NCBI GenBank assembly: GCA_035249175.1 | Contig: DATFGT010000045.1 | Span: 38,142 to 102,141 of the forward strand | Reading direction: 5' to 3' | Length of the DNA stretch: 64,000 nt | Origin: 66-474 sp035249175 | GTDB taxonomy: Bacteria > Pseudomonadota > Gammaproteobacteria > Xanthomonadales > Rhodanobacteraceae | In this document: piece by piece, positions 45,013 to 53,699 of the stretch | Position numbering within the stretch: the stretch's first letter is position 1 | How the letters are laid out: every line of letters begins with the position of its first letter | The notes under the pieces: model-generated | Seen by the model: the letters and a program-made list of their open reading frames with translations, nothing else | What the model was told of the DNA's origin: nothing | Databases searched by the model: none | Program-made: the position numbers and the translations under genes

Positions 45013-45648
45013 TCACGCGAGTCCCATTTCCGCCGCCAGGGCTTCATCGGCCTTGAGCGCGCGCTGCTCGGCCGGTCGCGCCATCACTCGTGCGATGTAA
45101 TCGGCGATGACCGGCGTGGCCTCGATCATCCCGAAGCCGGTGACCCAGCGCAACGCATTGCCCCACAACACGTCGGCCGCGCTGAAGCGTTCGCCCAGCA
45201 ACCACGGACCGGGCTGCAGTGCCTGCGTGATGGCGGCGACGGTGGTCTCGTAATCGGCATACGGCGATTGCGTGCGCGGCGACGGTTCGCGTTTCATCGC
45301 ACGATCGCTGAGCGCGGGCTCGAAACAGGCTGCGTAGAACACCAGCCAGCGCAAATAGGTGCCGCGCTGCGGATCATCCAGCGCCGGGGCGAGCTTCGCC
45401 TGCGGGAATGTGTCCGCGAGGTAGATGAAGATCGCCACCGTCTCGGTCACCATCGTGCCGTTGTGCCGAATGGCCGGGACCTTTCCCATCGGATTGAGCG
45501 CCCTGTATTCGGCCGCAAGCTGCTCGTTGTGGCGAAAGTCCAGCACGCGTTGCTGGTAATCGACGCCCAACTCTTCCAGCAACGCGTGCGTCATGGCAGC
45601 GCGGCTGTGCGGGTTGTGGAAAAACACCAGGCGGGGGGAACTGCTCAT
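45013..45648 (-). CDS. Glutathione S-transferase family protein
   Basis: A 211-residue protein with an N-terminal thioredoxin-like domain (LVFFHNPHSRAAMTHALLEELGVDYQ) and an all-helical C-terminal domain (WLLGERFSAADVLWGNAL, the N-capping/hydrophobic-staple motif S/T-x-x-D). The cis-proline glutathione-binding stretch is MGKVPAIRHNGTMVTETVAI. The pairing of T/S in TETVAI fits glutathione binding. A related GST gene lies at 46966-47622, so the pair likely arose by duplication. A clear AAGGAG ribosome site precedes the ATG. It ends the gst-DUF-NIPSNAP-gst row. Confidence 0.87.
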   Translation of the reverse strand: MSSSPRLVFFHNPHSRAAMTHALLEELGVDYQQRVLDFRHNEQLAAEYRALNPMGKVPAIRHNGTMVTETVAIFIYLADTFPQAKLAPALDDPQRGTYLRWLVFYAACFEPALSDRAMKREPSPRTQSPYADYETTVAAITQALQPGPWLLGERFSAADVLWGNALRWVTGFGMIEATPVIADYIARVMARPAEQRALKADEALAAEMGLA

Positions 45649-45686
45649 GGATGGAACTCCTTGGTAATGGACTCGGTGCGTGCCGC

Positions 45687-46448
45687 TCAACGCAGCAGTG
45701 AGCGCGCGGTCGGCGCCAGCCGCAACAATGGCGGCTTGCCGCTCGAGCGCCGCTGCAACTCGGGCAGCAGTTCGTCATTCCAGCGCCGCGCGTGCGTCAC
45801 CGCTTCGAAGAACCGGGCGTACGCAGCGTGGCTGTCGAAGCGCGCGAACCATGCGAACACGTGCTCGCCTTCGCGCACCGGCAACGCGGTGAAATCGTTC
45901 TTCGCCTCCTCGGTCGCGAGCGCGGCCACGGTTTGCGCGCCAAGCGTCTCGAACAACGGCACCGCTTCGCGACGGAACCAGTCGACGAAATCCGCCCGGA
46001 CCGGCGCATCGAAGGGATAGATGCGCGCGATCACCAGCGACTCGCCCGCCTCGTCGCGACCATGCGCTTGGCGCAGGCCGGGATCGAGATCGAAACCCGA
46101 TCCGGCCCAGGCCGGGCGCAGCAGCAACACGTCGTCGGAGTCGATCATGGTGGCGTTGGCGGCGTCGCGGTTCGCCTTCCACACCGGACCGCCGTAGAAA
46201 TCCGCCAGTGCCTGCCGGCGCGCCGGCATGTCGGCGAACCCGCGCAGCCACACGAAACGATCCGGATCGTCGAGATCCCTGAACGTCCCGACCACGGAGG
46301 CGCCGCAGGCCTCCTGCGAATCCACGAACTCGCGCTCGAACAACTCGATCAATGTTTCGCGCGCCCGCGGGTGCAGCGTGTACTGGCGCAATTCGAAGAC
46401 GGTGCATTCCGCGGGCCGCGGCGCGGTGGATTTCGTCTCGGCGCTCAT
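45687..46448 (-). CDS. NIPSNAP family protein
   Basis: A 253-residue protein with a NIPSNAP domain near the N-terminus (VFELRQYTLHPRARETLIELFEREF, VVGTFRDLDDPDRFVWLRGFADMPARRQALADFY) and a second, similar ferredoxin-like repeat after residue 130 (VIARIYPFDAPVRADFVDWFR). NIPSNAP proteins are dimeric alpha/beta barrels of unclear role, sometimes monooxygenase-like. The start overlaps the preceding gene by four bases (ATGA), so it is coupled to the DUF and GST genes upstream. Confidence 0.85.
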   Translation of the reverse strand: MSAETKSTAPRPAECTVFELRQYTLHPRARETLIELFEREFVDSQEACGASVVGTFRDLDDPDRFVWLRGFADMPARRQALADFYGGPVWKANRDAANATMIDSDDVLLLRPAWAGSGFDLDPGLRQAHGRDEAGESLVIARIYPFDAPVRADFVDWFRREAVPLFETLGAQTVAALATEEAKNDFTALPVREGEHVFAWFARFDSHAAYARFFEAVTHARRWNDELLPELQRRSSGKPPLLRLAPTARSLLR

Positions 46449-46969
46449 TGCGCATTGGTTCCCGTATTTGTCGCAAGGGGCGTGAACGTCATCACCCAGT
46501 TGGTTTCCCAGTTTTCGCCGCCATCCGACGAGAACGCCTGCTCCCAGCGCAGCCGCGCCGGTTCGCGCGCGTCCCAGATGAAACGCACGCGCACCGGGTG
46601 GCCGTCGTGCACGTCGTCGCCATGGAAGGTGCCGACGCGGTCCGCGAACGTGCCGTGGACCGGCGGTTCCAGCACGCCGCGGCGATTGTCGGCCCACCAG
46701 ATGCTCCATTGCCGGGTGGCCGGGTTGAACAGGCGCAGCGCAGTGCCGATATAGCGGGTGTCGCCGAGTCCGTCGGTCACGAGTTCTTCGCGATTGCCCA
46801 TCCCGCCGAGGATCGGACGGCACTCGCCCGTGGCCTCGAAGCACTCCCATTCGCGGCAGCCCGTCAGCCGCGATTTCAGCCGTTCGTTGTGCACGTGCCA
46901 GCAGCCGAATTCGAAGTCGAAATCGTGCGGCGCCGGATGCGGCGTCGGCTTTCCTGGCTGCGCGCTCAT
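46445..46969 (-). CDS. Lipocalin-like (DUF1579-type) protein of unknown function
   Basis: A 174-residue cytosolic protein rich in beta strands: DFDFEFGCWHVHNERLKSRL, WECFEATGECRPILGGMGNREEL and WSIWWADNRRGVLEPPVHGTF, ending NWETNWVMTFTPL. Alternating strands with a W/G/E-rich rim suggest a lipocalin- or DUF1579-like barrel, though I cannot name the exact family. It is coupled on both sides by ATGA overlaps with the upstream GST and the downstream NIPSNAP gene, pointing to a shared detoxification or small-molecule modification role. Confidence 0.75.
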   Translation of the reverse strand: MSAQPGKPTPHPAPHDFDFEFGCWHVHNERLKSRLTGCREWECFEATGECRPILGGMGNREELVTDGLGDTRYIGTALRLFNPATRQWSIWWADNRRGVLEPPVHGTFADRVGTFHGDDVHDGHPVRVRFIWDAREPARLRWEQAFSSDGGENWETNWVMTFTPLATNTGTNAQ

Positions 46970-47622
46970 GCAGCCAGCGCCTCGTCCAGATCGCGCACCT
47001 GCTCCGCGGCCAGTGCCTCGTCCAGCGCGAACGCGCGCTGGATCGCCGGACGCGCCTGCACGCGCTCGACGTAGTCGCGGAACACCGGCCAGTCCGGCAC
47101 CAGCTTGAACATCAGCCCGAAGTTCAGCGCGCCGCCCCAAAGCACGTCGGCAGCGCTGAAGCGTTCGCCCAGCAGCCACGGACCTTGTTGAAGCTGCGCG
47201 GCCAGCACCTGCATCACGCTGTCGTAATCGCCATAGCCGCACTGCATCGGCGGCACCGGTTCGCGTTGCTGCGAAAAATCCATGATCGCCGGCTCGAAAC
47301 AGGAACCGTAGAACACCATCCAGCGCAAATACGCGCCGCGCAGCGGGTCGCCCATGGCCGGTGCAAGATTCTTCTCCGGGTACAGTTCGGCGAGGTACAT
47401 CAGGATCGCCGGTTGCTCGGTGATCAACACATCCTCGTGGCGAACCGCCGGCACCTTGCCCATCGGGTTGATCGCGCGGTATTCGGGCGTGCGCTGCTCA
47501 TCGGTCTTCAAGTTGAGGGCAACCATGTCGTACGACGCACCAAGCTCCTCCAGCATCGCGCGGGTCACGCTGGAACGGCTGCGGGGGGCATGGAAGAAAA
47601 CGACGGGAGAGGGTGCGTTCAT
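46966..47622 (-). CDS. Glutathione S-transferase family protein, first gene of the cluster
   Basis: A 218-residue GST. Thioredoxin-like domain: VVFFHAPRSRSSVTRAMLEELGASYD with MGKVPAVRHEDVLITEQPAIL. Helical domain: WLLGERFSAADVLWGGALNF. The C-terminus has a repeated EALAAEQVRDLDEALAA. AGGAGG stands eight bases before the chosen ATG. The same frame is open further upstream to another ATG at 47787, also with an AAAGGAG site, which would add 55 residues; that extension has no GST-like sequence, so the inner start is preferred. See the separate note on the extension. Confidence 0.87.
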   Translation of the reverse strand: MNAPSPVVFFHAPRSRSSVTRAMLEELGASYDMVALNLKTDEQRTPEYRAINPMGKVPAVRHEDVLITEQPAILMYLAELYPEKNLAPAMGDPLRGAYLRWMVFYGSCFEPAIMDFSQQREPVPPMQCGYGDYDSVMQVLAAQLQQGPWLLGERFSAADVLWGGALNFGLMFKLVPDWPVFRDYVERVQARPAIQRAFALDEALAAEQVRDLDEALAA

Positions 47623-47828
47623 GGGCGGGACCTCCTGATGGAATGCAGGCAAAAACCGGATGGACAGGCGGCCGGGCGGGCGCTGCGGCAACGCTGGCGG
47701 GGATGACGGCGGCAAGCCTTCGATGAGCGCCAGCCGCTGCGCGGCCGGCCGGTACGCGTCGAGCAACTTCGACAACCAGGGATGCATGGGAAACTCCTTT
47801 CGATATGCCCGCGCAGCTTGCGCCGAGG

Positions 47829-47852
47829 CTGCTGACAACGTCGTGTCAGCAG
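47829..47852. repeat. CTGCTGACA/TGTCAGCAG inverted repeat between divergent genes
   Basis: A perfect 9-base inverted repeat around ACGTCG, between the GST cluster and fbp. A dimeric regulator could bind here and act on either gene; no T-run follows, so it is not an intrinsic terminator. Confidence 0.5.
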
Positions 47853-47910
47853 TCGGTGGCAACCGTTCGCCGAAGCCGGGACAATGGCGGGCCCCGCACA
47901 GGAATCCATC

Positions 47911-48930
47911 ATGCAAGCAGCGTTTCGAGGCCATGTTTCGCTCACCCAGCACCTGATCGAGGAACAACGCCGGGACAACAACGTCAACGCGGACCTTCGC
48001 CTGTTGATCGAAGTGGTCGCGCGCGCCTGCAAGCGCATCTCGATCGCGATCGGCAAGGGTGCGCTGGGCGGCGTACTGGGCGAGGCCGGCACGGGCAACG
48101 TGCAGGGCGAAGCGCAGAAAAAACTCGACGTGATCTCCAACGAAATCCTGCTGGAGGCCAACGCCTGGGGCGGCCACCTGGCGGCGTGTGCGTCCGAGGA
48201 AATGGCCGATCCGTATCCGATTCCCGACGCCTATCCCAAGGGCAACTATCTGTTGCTGTTCGACCCGCTCGACGGCTCGAGCAACATCGACGTGAATATT
48301 TCGGTCGGCACGATCTTCTCGGTACTGCGTTGCGTCGAAGGCGTCACAAGCCCGACCGAGAAAGACTTCCTGCAACCGGGCACGCAACAGGTCGCGGCCG
48401 GTTACTGCGTGTACGGCCCCTCGACGCTGCTGGTGCTGACCACCGGCCATGGGGTCAACGTGTTCACGCTGGATCGCGAGATCGGCAGTTTCCAGCTCAC
48501 CCGCGCCAACGCGGCGATACCGGAAGACACCTCGGAATTCGCGATCAACATGTCCAACCAGCGCTTCTGGGAAGCGCCGATGCAACGCTACATCGCCGAT
48601 TTGCTGGCTGGCAAGACCGGCCCGCGCGGCCGCGATTTCAACATGCGCTGGGTGGCTTCGATGGTGGCCGACGTGCACCGCATTCTCACGCGCGGCGGCA
48701 TCTTCATTTATCCCACCGACGAAAAAGTGAAGTCGAAGGGCGGCAAGCTGCGCCTGATGTACGAAGCCAATCCCATGGCCTTCATTGTCGAGCAGGCCGG
48801 CGGCGCGGCCACCACCGGCCGTTCACGCATTCTGGACGTGCAGCCCACGCGATTGCACCAGCGCGTGCCGGTGTTCCTGGGCTCGAAAAACGAAGTGGAG
48901 GCGGCGACGCGGTACCACCTCGACGCGTAG
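47911..48930 (+). CDS. fbp: Fructose-1,6-bisphosphatase class I
   Basis: A 339-residue gluconeogenic phosphatase that removes the 1-phosphate of fructose-1,6-bisphosphate. The class I metal and active-site motifs are present: CASEEMADPYP (about residue 92), LLFDPLDGSSNIDVNISVGTIF (about 113-134), and the C-terminal GGKLRLMYEANPMAFIVEQAGG (about 275-296). Length is typical of proteobacterial Fbp. An AGGAA ribosome site precedes the ATG; the nine codons read upstream are not conserved. It stands alone, divergent from the GST cluster. Confidence 0.95.
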   Translation: MQAAFRGHVSLTQHLIEEQRRDNNVNADLRLLIEVVARACKRISIAIGKGALGGVLGEAGTGNVQGEAQKKLDVISNEILLEANAWGGHLAACASEEMADPYPIPDAYPKGNYLLLFDPLDGSSNIDVNISVGTIFSVLRCVEGVTSPTEKDFLQPGTQQVAAGYCVYGPSTLLVLTTGHGVNVFTLDREIGSFQLTRANAAIPEDTSEFAINMSNQRFWEAPMQRYIADLLAGKTGPRGRDFNMRWVASMVADVHRILTRGGIFIYPTDEKVKSKGGKLRLMYEANPMAFIVEQAGGAATTGRSRILDVQPTRLHQRVPVFLGSKNEVEAATRYHLDA

Positions 48931-48956
48931 GGCGGGAGGAGCCGCGTAGCGGCGAC

Positions 48957-49066
48957 AAATTCGTCTGGAACGAATTTGGACGGTCACCGGCCGGCCCCGA
49001 GCGCAAGCGAGGGGTGAGCATCATGGATGATGCGAACAATCCCGCCGGAAAAAGCCAGGCGGGATT
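48957..49066. repeat. Set of short inverted repeats downstream of fbp
   Basis: AAATTCGT and ACGAATTT form a short stem at 48957-48977; further on, AATCCCGCC (49038-49046) and GGCGGGATT (49058-49066) form a perfect nine-base stem around GGAAAAAGCCA. Between them is TCATGGATGA, a palindrome also seen at 17178. One of the stems may end fbp or the convergent SDR transcript. Confidence 0.55.
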
Positions 49067-49096
49067 CCCCCGAATCAAGTCCGGGGTGCTCGCGCC

Positions 49097-49786
49097 CTAC
49101 ACCCTGCCGACCACCGGAATCAGCGCACCGGTAATGGCCGATGCCTGCTCGGACAGCAGGAACACGATCACGTCGGCGAGCTGCGCGGGTTTTACCCACT
49201 TGTCGAAATTCGCCTTGGGCAGGTCCTTGCGATTGGGCGGCGTGTCGATGATCGAAGGCAGCAGCGCGTTGACCGTGATGCCGCGCGGCTTCAACTCCTC
49301 GGCCAGCGACTCGGTGAAACGCATCACGCCCGATTTCGATGCTGCATAGGCGCCCATACCGGCGCCGGCTTTCAGTGCCGCCGCCGCGCCGATGTTCACG
49401 ATGCGTCCCTCGTCCGGCAGATGCGCCAGCGCGGCTTTGCTGGCGGCAACCGCGGTACGCAGGTTGATGCGGTACAAAAGATCGAACGTTTCAGCGCCAC
49501 CCTCGGAGAGGGTTTCGAAACGAAACGTGCCGGCGATATTGACCAAGGCGTCCAAGCCACCCAAGGCTTTCGCGGCCGCATCAATCGCGGTCTTTGCGGC
49601 GGCGGCATCGGCCAGATCCACCCCGCCGAGACGCTCGGCTGCACCCAGGTCCACACCCGCCTGTGGTGCATCCGCACGATCGATCGCGGCGACCCTTGCG
49701 CCGCCCGCGAGTGCCGCCTGCACGACGGCTGCCCCGAGTGAACCGAAGGCGCCGGTGACCGCGACCCGTTTGCCTGCGAGTGACAT
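49097..49786 (-). CDS. Short-chain dehydrogenase/reductase
   Basis: A 229-residue classical SDR. The NAD(P) motif is TGAFGSLG (residues about 11-18), the second motif is ALVNIAGTF (NAG-like), and the catalytic residues are S-equivalent in IVNIGAAAALKAG with YAASKSG (Tyr and Lys). Serine of the triad appears replaced by alanine or glycine in GAAAALKAG, which may lower activity. A C-terminal SAITGALIPVVG block is standard. The ribosome site AAGGAA supports the ATG. No pathway neighbour identifies the substrate. Confidence 0.85.
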   Translation of the reverse strand: MSLAGKRVAVTGAFGSLGAAVVQAALAGGARVAAIDRADAPQAGVDLGAAERLGGVDLADAAAAKTAIDAAAKALGGLDALVNIAGTFRFETLSEGGAETFDLLYRINLRTAVAASKAALAHLPDEGRIVNIGAAAALKAGAGMGAYAASKSGVMRFTESLAEELKPRGITVNALLPSIIDTPPNRKDLPKANFDKWVKPAQLADVIVFLLSEQASAITGALIPVVGRV

Positions 49787-49916
49787 GGCGATTCCTTCCC
49801 GTTCGTGCGGACGGCAAGCATATCGCGCGAGCAAGCGCCGGTGAAATGCGCCCCGTCGCCACCCGGTCAGGATCGGGAGTAAGCTCGCGCCGTTGGCGAG
49901 GAGTCCGGAGCGTGCC

Positions 49917-50798
49917 ATGGCCAGCATCCCCGAAGACGCGACTTCACCTTTGCCCGTCGCAACTCCGCCGGCGCCGACTGCCCGGCGCGTGGTCTACCGG
50001 CACACGCTGCCGCTGCGGGTCATGCACTGGATCAACGCGATATGCCTGCTGATCCTGTTGGGCAGCGGTCTGCAGATCTTCAACGCGCATCCCGCGCTGT
50101 ACTGGGGCCAGCGTTCGACGTTCGAGCACCCGTGGCTGAGTCTCGGTGCAACGCGGACGGGCGACGGTCGGCTTCGCGGCGTCACCCAACTCGGCTCGCA
50201 CCGTTTCGACACCACCGGCTGGTTCGGCGTGTCGAAGGTGCGCGGCCAATCCACGGTGCGCGGCTTTCCCGCATGGGCCACGATTCCCGGCCCGCAATGG
50301 CTGGCGATGGGCCGCGCCTGGCACTTTTTCTTTGCGTGGATTTTCGTGGTCAACGGCGTGTGTTTTTTTGCGTACGCGTTGTGGACGCGACACCTCACGC
50401 GCGACCTGATCCCGACACGACACGACTGGCGCGGCATCGGCCGTTCGATCATCGAGCATGCGTTGCTCAGGCACCCGAAGGGCGAGGCCGCGCTGCGCTA
50501 CAACGTGTTGCAACGGCTCGCCTATCTGGCCGTGATTTTCCTGCTCGGCGGTGGTGTGGTGCTGATGGGGCTCGCCATGTCACCGCGGATGGACAGCGTG
50601 CTCGGCTGGCTGGTGGACGCCGTCGGCGGCCGGCAATCCGCGCGAAGCATCCATTTCCTGTTCGCGATGGGCTTCATCGCATTTTTCCTGATCCACATTT
50701 TCGAGGTGATCGTGACCGGCGCCGGCAACAACCTGCGCTCGATCATTACCGGCCGTTACGCGATCGAGAGCGAGGCGCACGATGAAACTCATCAATAA
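49917..50798 (+). CDS. Cytochrome b561/b-type membrane subunit
   Basis: A 293-residue inner-membrane cytochrome b of the formate/thiosulfate reductase type. Haem-ligand histidines appear in VMHWINAICLLILLG (first segment), GRAWHFFFAWIFVVNG (about 140) and the last segments FLFAMGFIAFFLIHIFEVI. A soluble loop with GSHRFDTTGWFG lies between segments one and two. Its 3' end overlaps the molybdopterin gene start by 17 bases, so the two make a redox pair: the Mo subunit in the periplasm and this protein linking it to quinones. Confidence 0.88.
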   Translation: MASIPEDATSPLPVATPPAPTARRVVYRHTLPLRVMHWINAICLLILLGSGLQIFNAHPALYWGQRSTFEHPWLSLGATRTGDGRLRGVTQLGSHRFDTTGWFGVSKVRGQSTVRGFPAWATIPGPQWLAMGRAWHFFFAWIFVVNGVCFFAYALWTRHLTRDLIPTRHDWRGIGRSIIEHALLRHPKGEAALRYNVLQRLAYLAVIFLLGGGVVLMGLAMSPRMDSVLGWLVDAVGGRQSARSIHFLFAMGFIAFFLIHIFEVIVTGAGNNLRSIITGRYAIESEAHDETHQ

Positions 50799-51543
50799 AC
50801 GTCGCCGCTTCCTGCGCGACGCGCTGGCGCTGACGGGCGCGGTGGCGTTGGGCGGCTGCGACAAACTGTCGGAAACCCAATGGGCGCCCAAGGTGCTGGG
50901 CAGTGCAACCGGATTGAGCCATGCGACGCAGCGTGTGCTTTCACGCGACGCGATGGCGCGCGAATACCGCGAGGCCGACATCTCGCCGGTGTTCCGCCCG
51001 AACGGCAGCACCCATCCGCAATCGTCCGAATACCGTGCGCTCGCCGCCAACGGCTTTCGGGATTACCGGCTCGGCGTAGGCGGGCTGGTCGCGCATCCGC
51101 TGTCGCTATCGCTGGACGATTTGCGCGCGCTGCCGAATCGCACCCAGATCACCCGCCACGATTGCGTGGAAGGCTGGAGCGTGATCGGCAAGTGGACCGG
51201 CGTGCAGCTTTCGCGGGTCCTGAAAATGGCGCAGCCGACCAAGTTGGCGCGTTACGTGGTGTTCCGCTGTTACGATCTGATGGACGACGACAGCGAATAC
51301 TACGAATCGCTGGGCTTCGACGACGCGTATCATCCGCAGACCCTTCTGGCGTGGGAACTCAACGGCAAGGCAGTGCCGATTCCCAACGGCGCCCCACTGC
51401 GCCTGCGCGTGCCGCGCCAGCTCGGCTACAAGATGGCGAAGTACCTGCGCCGCATCGACCTGGTCGATTCTTTCAAGCATATCGAAGGCGGTCGCGGCGG
51501 TTACTGGGAAGACCAGGGGTACCAGTGGTACGCCGGGATTTAG
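50782..51543 (+). CDS. Periplasmic molybdopterin-dependent oxidoreductase, sulfite-oxidase fold, lipoprotein-like
   Basis: A 253-residue protein of the YedY/sulfite oxidase family. Residues 1-26 have a Tat-like twin arginine (RRRFLRDALALTGAVALGGC) ending in a lipobox cysteine, so it may be both Tat-exported and lipidated. The molybdenum-ligand cysteine is in ITRHDCVEGWSVIGKWTGV (about residue 130). RLRVPRQLGYKMAKYL near the C-terminus is typical of the family. Paired with the overlapping cytochrome b gene, it resembles a MsrPQ-like (YedYZ) or sulfite/selenate-type reductase; the substrate is unknown. Confidence 0.87.
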   Translation: MKLINKRRRFLRDALALTGAVALGGCDKLSETQWAPKVLGSATGLSHATQRVLSRDAMAREYREADISPVFRPNGSTHPQSSEYRALAANGFRDYRLGVGGLVAHPLSLSLDDLRALPNRTQITRHDCVEGWSVIGKWTGVQLSRVLKMAQPTKLARYVVFRCYDLMDDDSEYYESLGFDDAYHPQTLLAWELNGKAVPIPNGAPLRLRVPRQLGYKMAKYLRRIDLVDSFKHIEGGRGGYWEDQGYQWYAGI

Positions 51544-51582
51544 GAAGCAGGAAGACAACGTCAAAGTCGTGCTCGAAGCGGC

Positions 51583-51700
51583 TGTTGCGGGAAGGCAGGC
51601 CAAGGAAGGCCGCTCTGATCTCGACGGTCGCGGAACACTGCCGCCCACCGGTCAGCTGCAACAGCGCAGCGATCAGGGATCGATCGCACGAGTAATGCGA
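51583..51700. repeat. Candidate dispersed repeat, GCTGTTG...GATCGCAC type
   Basis: GCGGCTGTTGCGGGAAGGCAGGCC at the left and CAGGGATCGATCGCACGAG at the right resemble the ends of two longer units at 55694 and 58436. It occupies the 164-base gap between the converging molybdopterin and VTT genes. Confidence 0.45.
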
Positions 51701-51707
51701 GCGCGGG

Positions 51708-52454
51708 TTATCCAGGGGTTCCCCGGTGGTGCCAGCGCCTTTCATGCCGCCAATGCCGTGCGCGCTTGATGATCCAGCGCGACACGAACGGCAGCACCGC
51801 CAGCAGCGCCAGTGACACGATCATCGGCAGCGACACCAGTTCGCGCGCGGACCTCGCCTCCGCAATGCGGGTGCCGGCGTTCACGTACACCGCGGTACCC
51901 ACCAGCATCCCGAGTTGCGTCACCCAGTAATACGTCCACACCCGCATATGGGTCAGACCCATCAACAGGTTCACGATGAAGAACGGGAAGATCGGCACCA
52001 GCCGGATGTTCAGCAGGTAGAACGCGCCGTCGCGCTCGATGCCCGCGTCGATCTTGTGCAGCCGGTGCGCGAAGCGACGGCGTATCGCGTCCTTGAACAC
52101 GAACCGCGAGGCGAGCATCACCAGCGTGGCGCCGATGGCGGAGCCGAAGGACATCAGCACGGTGCCTTCGAACAAACCGAAGATCGCACCCGCCGCCAGC
52201 GTCATCACGGTCAGCAGCGGCAACGACAACAGCACCACCGCGATCAGCACCCCCAGAAAAGTGAATGCCAGCCGCCAGGGATGGGCTGTCTGCACGGCCG
52301 CGAACCACGCTCGACTGCGCTTGAGCGTTTCCAGGTCGAGGTGGTTCTGCGCCCCGGAAACGAAAAAAGCGGTCACCGCACCCACGGCGATGACGACCAA
52401 CACGGCTCGCAGCAACCATCGCCATTGTTCGCGGGACAGCATGCATTCCAGCAT
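51708..52454 (-). CDS. VTT domain (TVP38/TMEM64, DedA-like) membrane protein
   Basis: A 248-residue inner-membrane protein of the VTT/SNARE-associated family with about five membrane segments. The signature block is LPLLTVMTLAAGAIFGLFEGTVLMSFGSAIGATL and, later, IRLVPIFPFFIVNLLMGLTHMRVWTYYWVTQLGML, both typical of TVP38-type proteins. Members are implicated in lipid scrambling or undecaprenyl-phosphate transport. Several ATG codons (52466, 52454, 52442) could be the start, and none has a strong ribosome site; 52454 is a compromise. Confidence 0.85.
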   Translation of the reverse strand: MLECMLSREQWRWLLRAVLVVIAVGAVTAFFVSGAQNHLDLETLKRSRAWFAAVQTAHPWRLAFTFLGVLIAVVLLSLPLLTVMTLAAGAIFGLFEGTVLMSFGSAIGATLVMLASRFVFKDAIRRRFAHRLHKIDAGIERDGAFYLLNIRLVPIFPFFIVNLLMGLTHMRVWTYYWVTQLGMLVGTAVYVNAGTRIAEARSARELVSLPMIVSLALLAVLPFVSRWIIKRARHWRHERRWHHRGTPG

Positions 52455-52539
52455 GCGCGGCGGCACGTGAACGGCGCGTGCGGCCCTTTACCGTCGGTCG
52501 TGCGCCGGTGCAGCATGGCGCGAACCGCCGGGAGTAACC

Positions 52540-53658
52540 GTGTCCGACTCATCCGCCCTGTTGCACCGTCTTCGACGCGACCGCTTGCTGCAGGCGCTGT
52601 TGTTGCTTGCGTTGGTGCTCGCGATTCTTGATCCGCGCCCAGCACGCGACTACCTGCGCTGGCTGGACCTGCCCACGCTCGCCGGTTTGTGTGGCTTGCT
52701 GGTCCTGACCCAGGGCATACGCGAGAGCGGTCATGTGCAACGCTTTGCCCTGCAGCTCGTCACGCGGCTGCATGACGTGCGCGTGCTGGCTTTCGTGTTG
52801 GTGGTTTTCGCGGCGGCGCTTGCGACGGTGCTGACCAACGACGTCGCGTTGTTCCTGGTGGTGCCATTGACGCTCGCGATCGACGGCATCGCCCGCATTC
52901 CGCGCCAACGACTGGTGATCTTCGAGGCGCTTGCGGTGAACGCCGGCTCAACGTTCAGCCCGATCGGCAATCCACAAAACCTGTTGCTGTGGCAGCACTC
53001 GGGGCTCGGATTCTTTCGTTACGTCGCGGCGCTGGCGCCGACCGGCGCGGTGCTGCTTGGCGTGCTGCTGGTCGCGTGTGCGTTGGCGTTTCCGGCGACG
53101 CCACTCCATCTCGATGGAGGTCAGGTCAAGCATTCGCGGCATATCCACACGCCATTGTTCGCGGGCTCGGTGCTGCTGCTGGCAGCGATGGTCGCGGCGC
53201 TGCAATTCGGGTTCGAGATTCCCGCAGCATTGATGGTGCTGGCCATCGGGCTCGCGTTCTTCCGAAACGTGATGGCCGGAACGGACTGGTTGTTGCTCCT
53301 GACGTTCGCCGCGATGTTCGTCGGACTCGGGCATCTTGCCGCGTTGCCCCTTGTGCAAGCACATGCCAGCACGCTGGCATGGCACGATCCGCGCGTGACG
53401 TACACCGGCGGGATCGTGCTGGCGCAACTCATCAGCAACGTACCGGCCGCGGTGGCGCTGCAGCACTATGCTCCGAATCTGACGCTGCTCGCGGCGGCGG
53501 TGAACGTCGGCGGCTCGGGCCTGATGATCGGTTCGCTGGCCAACCTGATCGCGCTGCGCCTCGATGGCAGCCGCGGCATCGGCTGGCGTTTTCACGCGTG
53601 GTCGATGCCGTACCTGGTGGTCACCGCGGCGCTGGTCGCATTCCTGGTATTGCGGTGA
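52540..53658 (+). CDS. SLC13/arsenite-permease-like anion transporter
   Basis: A 372-residue inner-membrane protein of the citrate/arsenite permease (ArsB/NhaD-like) group. Conserved pieces are ATVLTNDVALFLVVPLTL (the TND hairpin region) and GSTFSPIGNPQNLLLWQHSGL (GNPQN motif); a second half repeats the fold with AQLISNVPAAVALQHYAP and GSGLMIGSLANLIAL. About 10-11 membrane segments are present, fewer than in full-length ArsB (430). GTG start with a GGGAG site five bases away. Substrate cannot be inferred. Confidence 0.87.
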   Translation: MSDSSALLHRLRRDRLLQALLLLALVLAILDPRPARDYLRWLDLPTLAGLCGLLVLTQGIRESGHVQRFALQLVTRLHDVRVLAFVLVVFAAALATVLTNDVALFLVVPLTLAIDGIARIPRQRLVIFEALAVNAGSTFSPIGNPQNLLLWQHSGLGFFRYVAALAPTGAVLLGVLLVACALAFPATPLHLDGGQVKHSRHIHTPLFAGSVLLLAAMVAALQFGFEIPAALMVLAIGLAFFRNVMAGTDWLLLLTFAAMFVGLGHLAALPLVQAHASTLAWHDPRVTYTGGIVLAQLISNVPAAVALQHYAPNLTLLAAAVNVGGSGLMIGSLANLIALRLDGSRGIGWRFHAWSMPYLVVTAALVAFLVLR

Positions 53659-53699
53659 TTCGCGGGTTGGCGTGAGCGACTTCACGCGCCCATCTGCAT

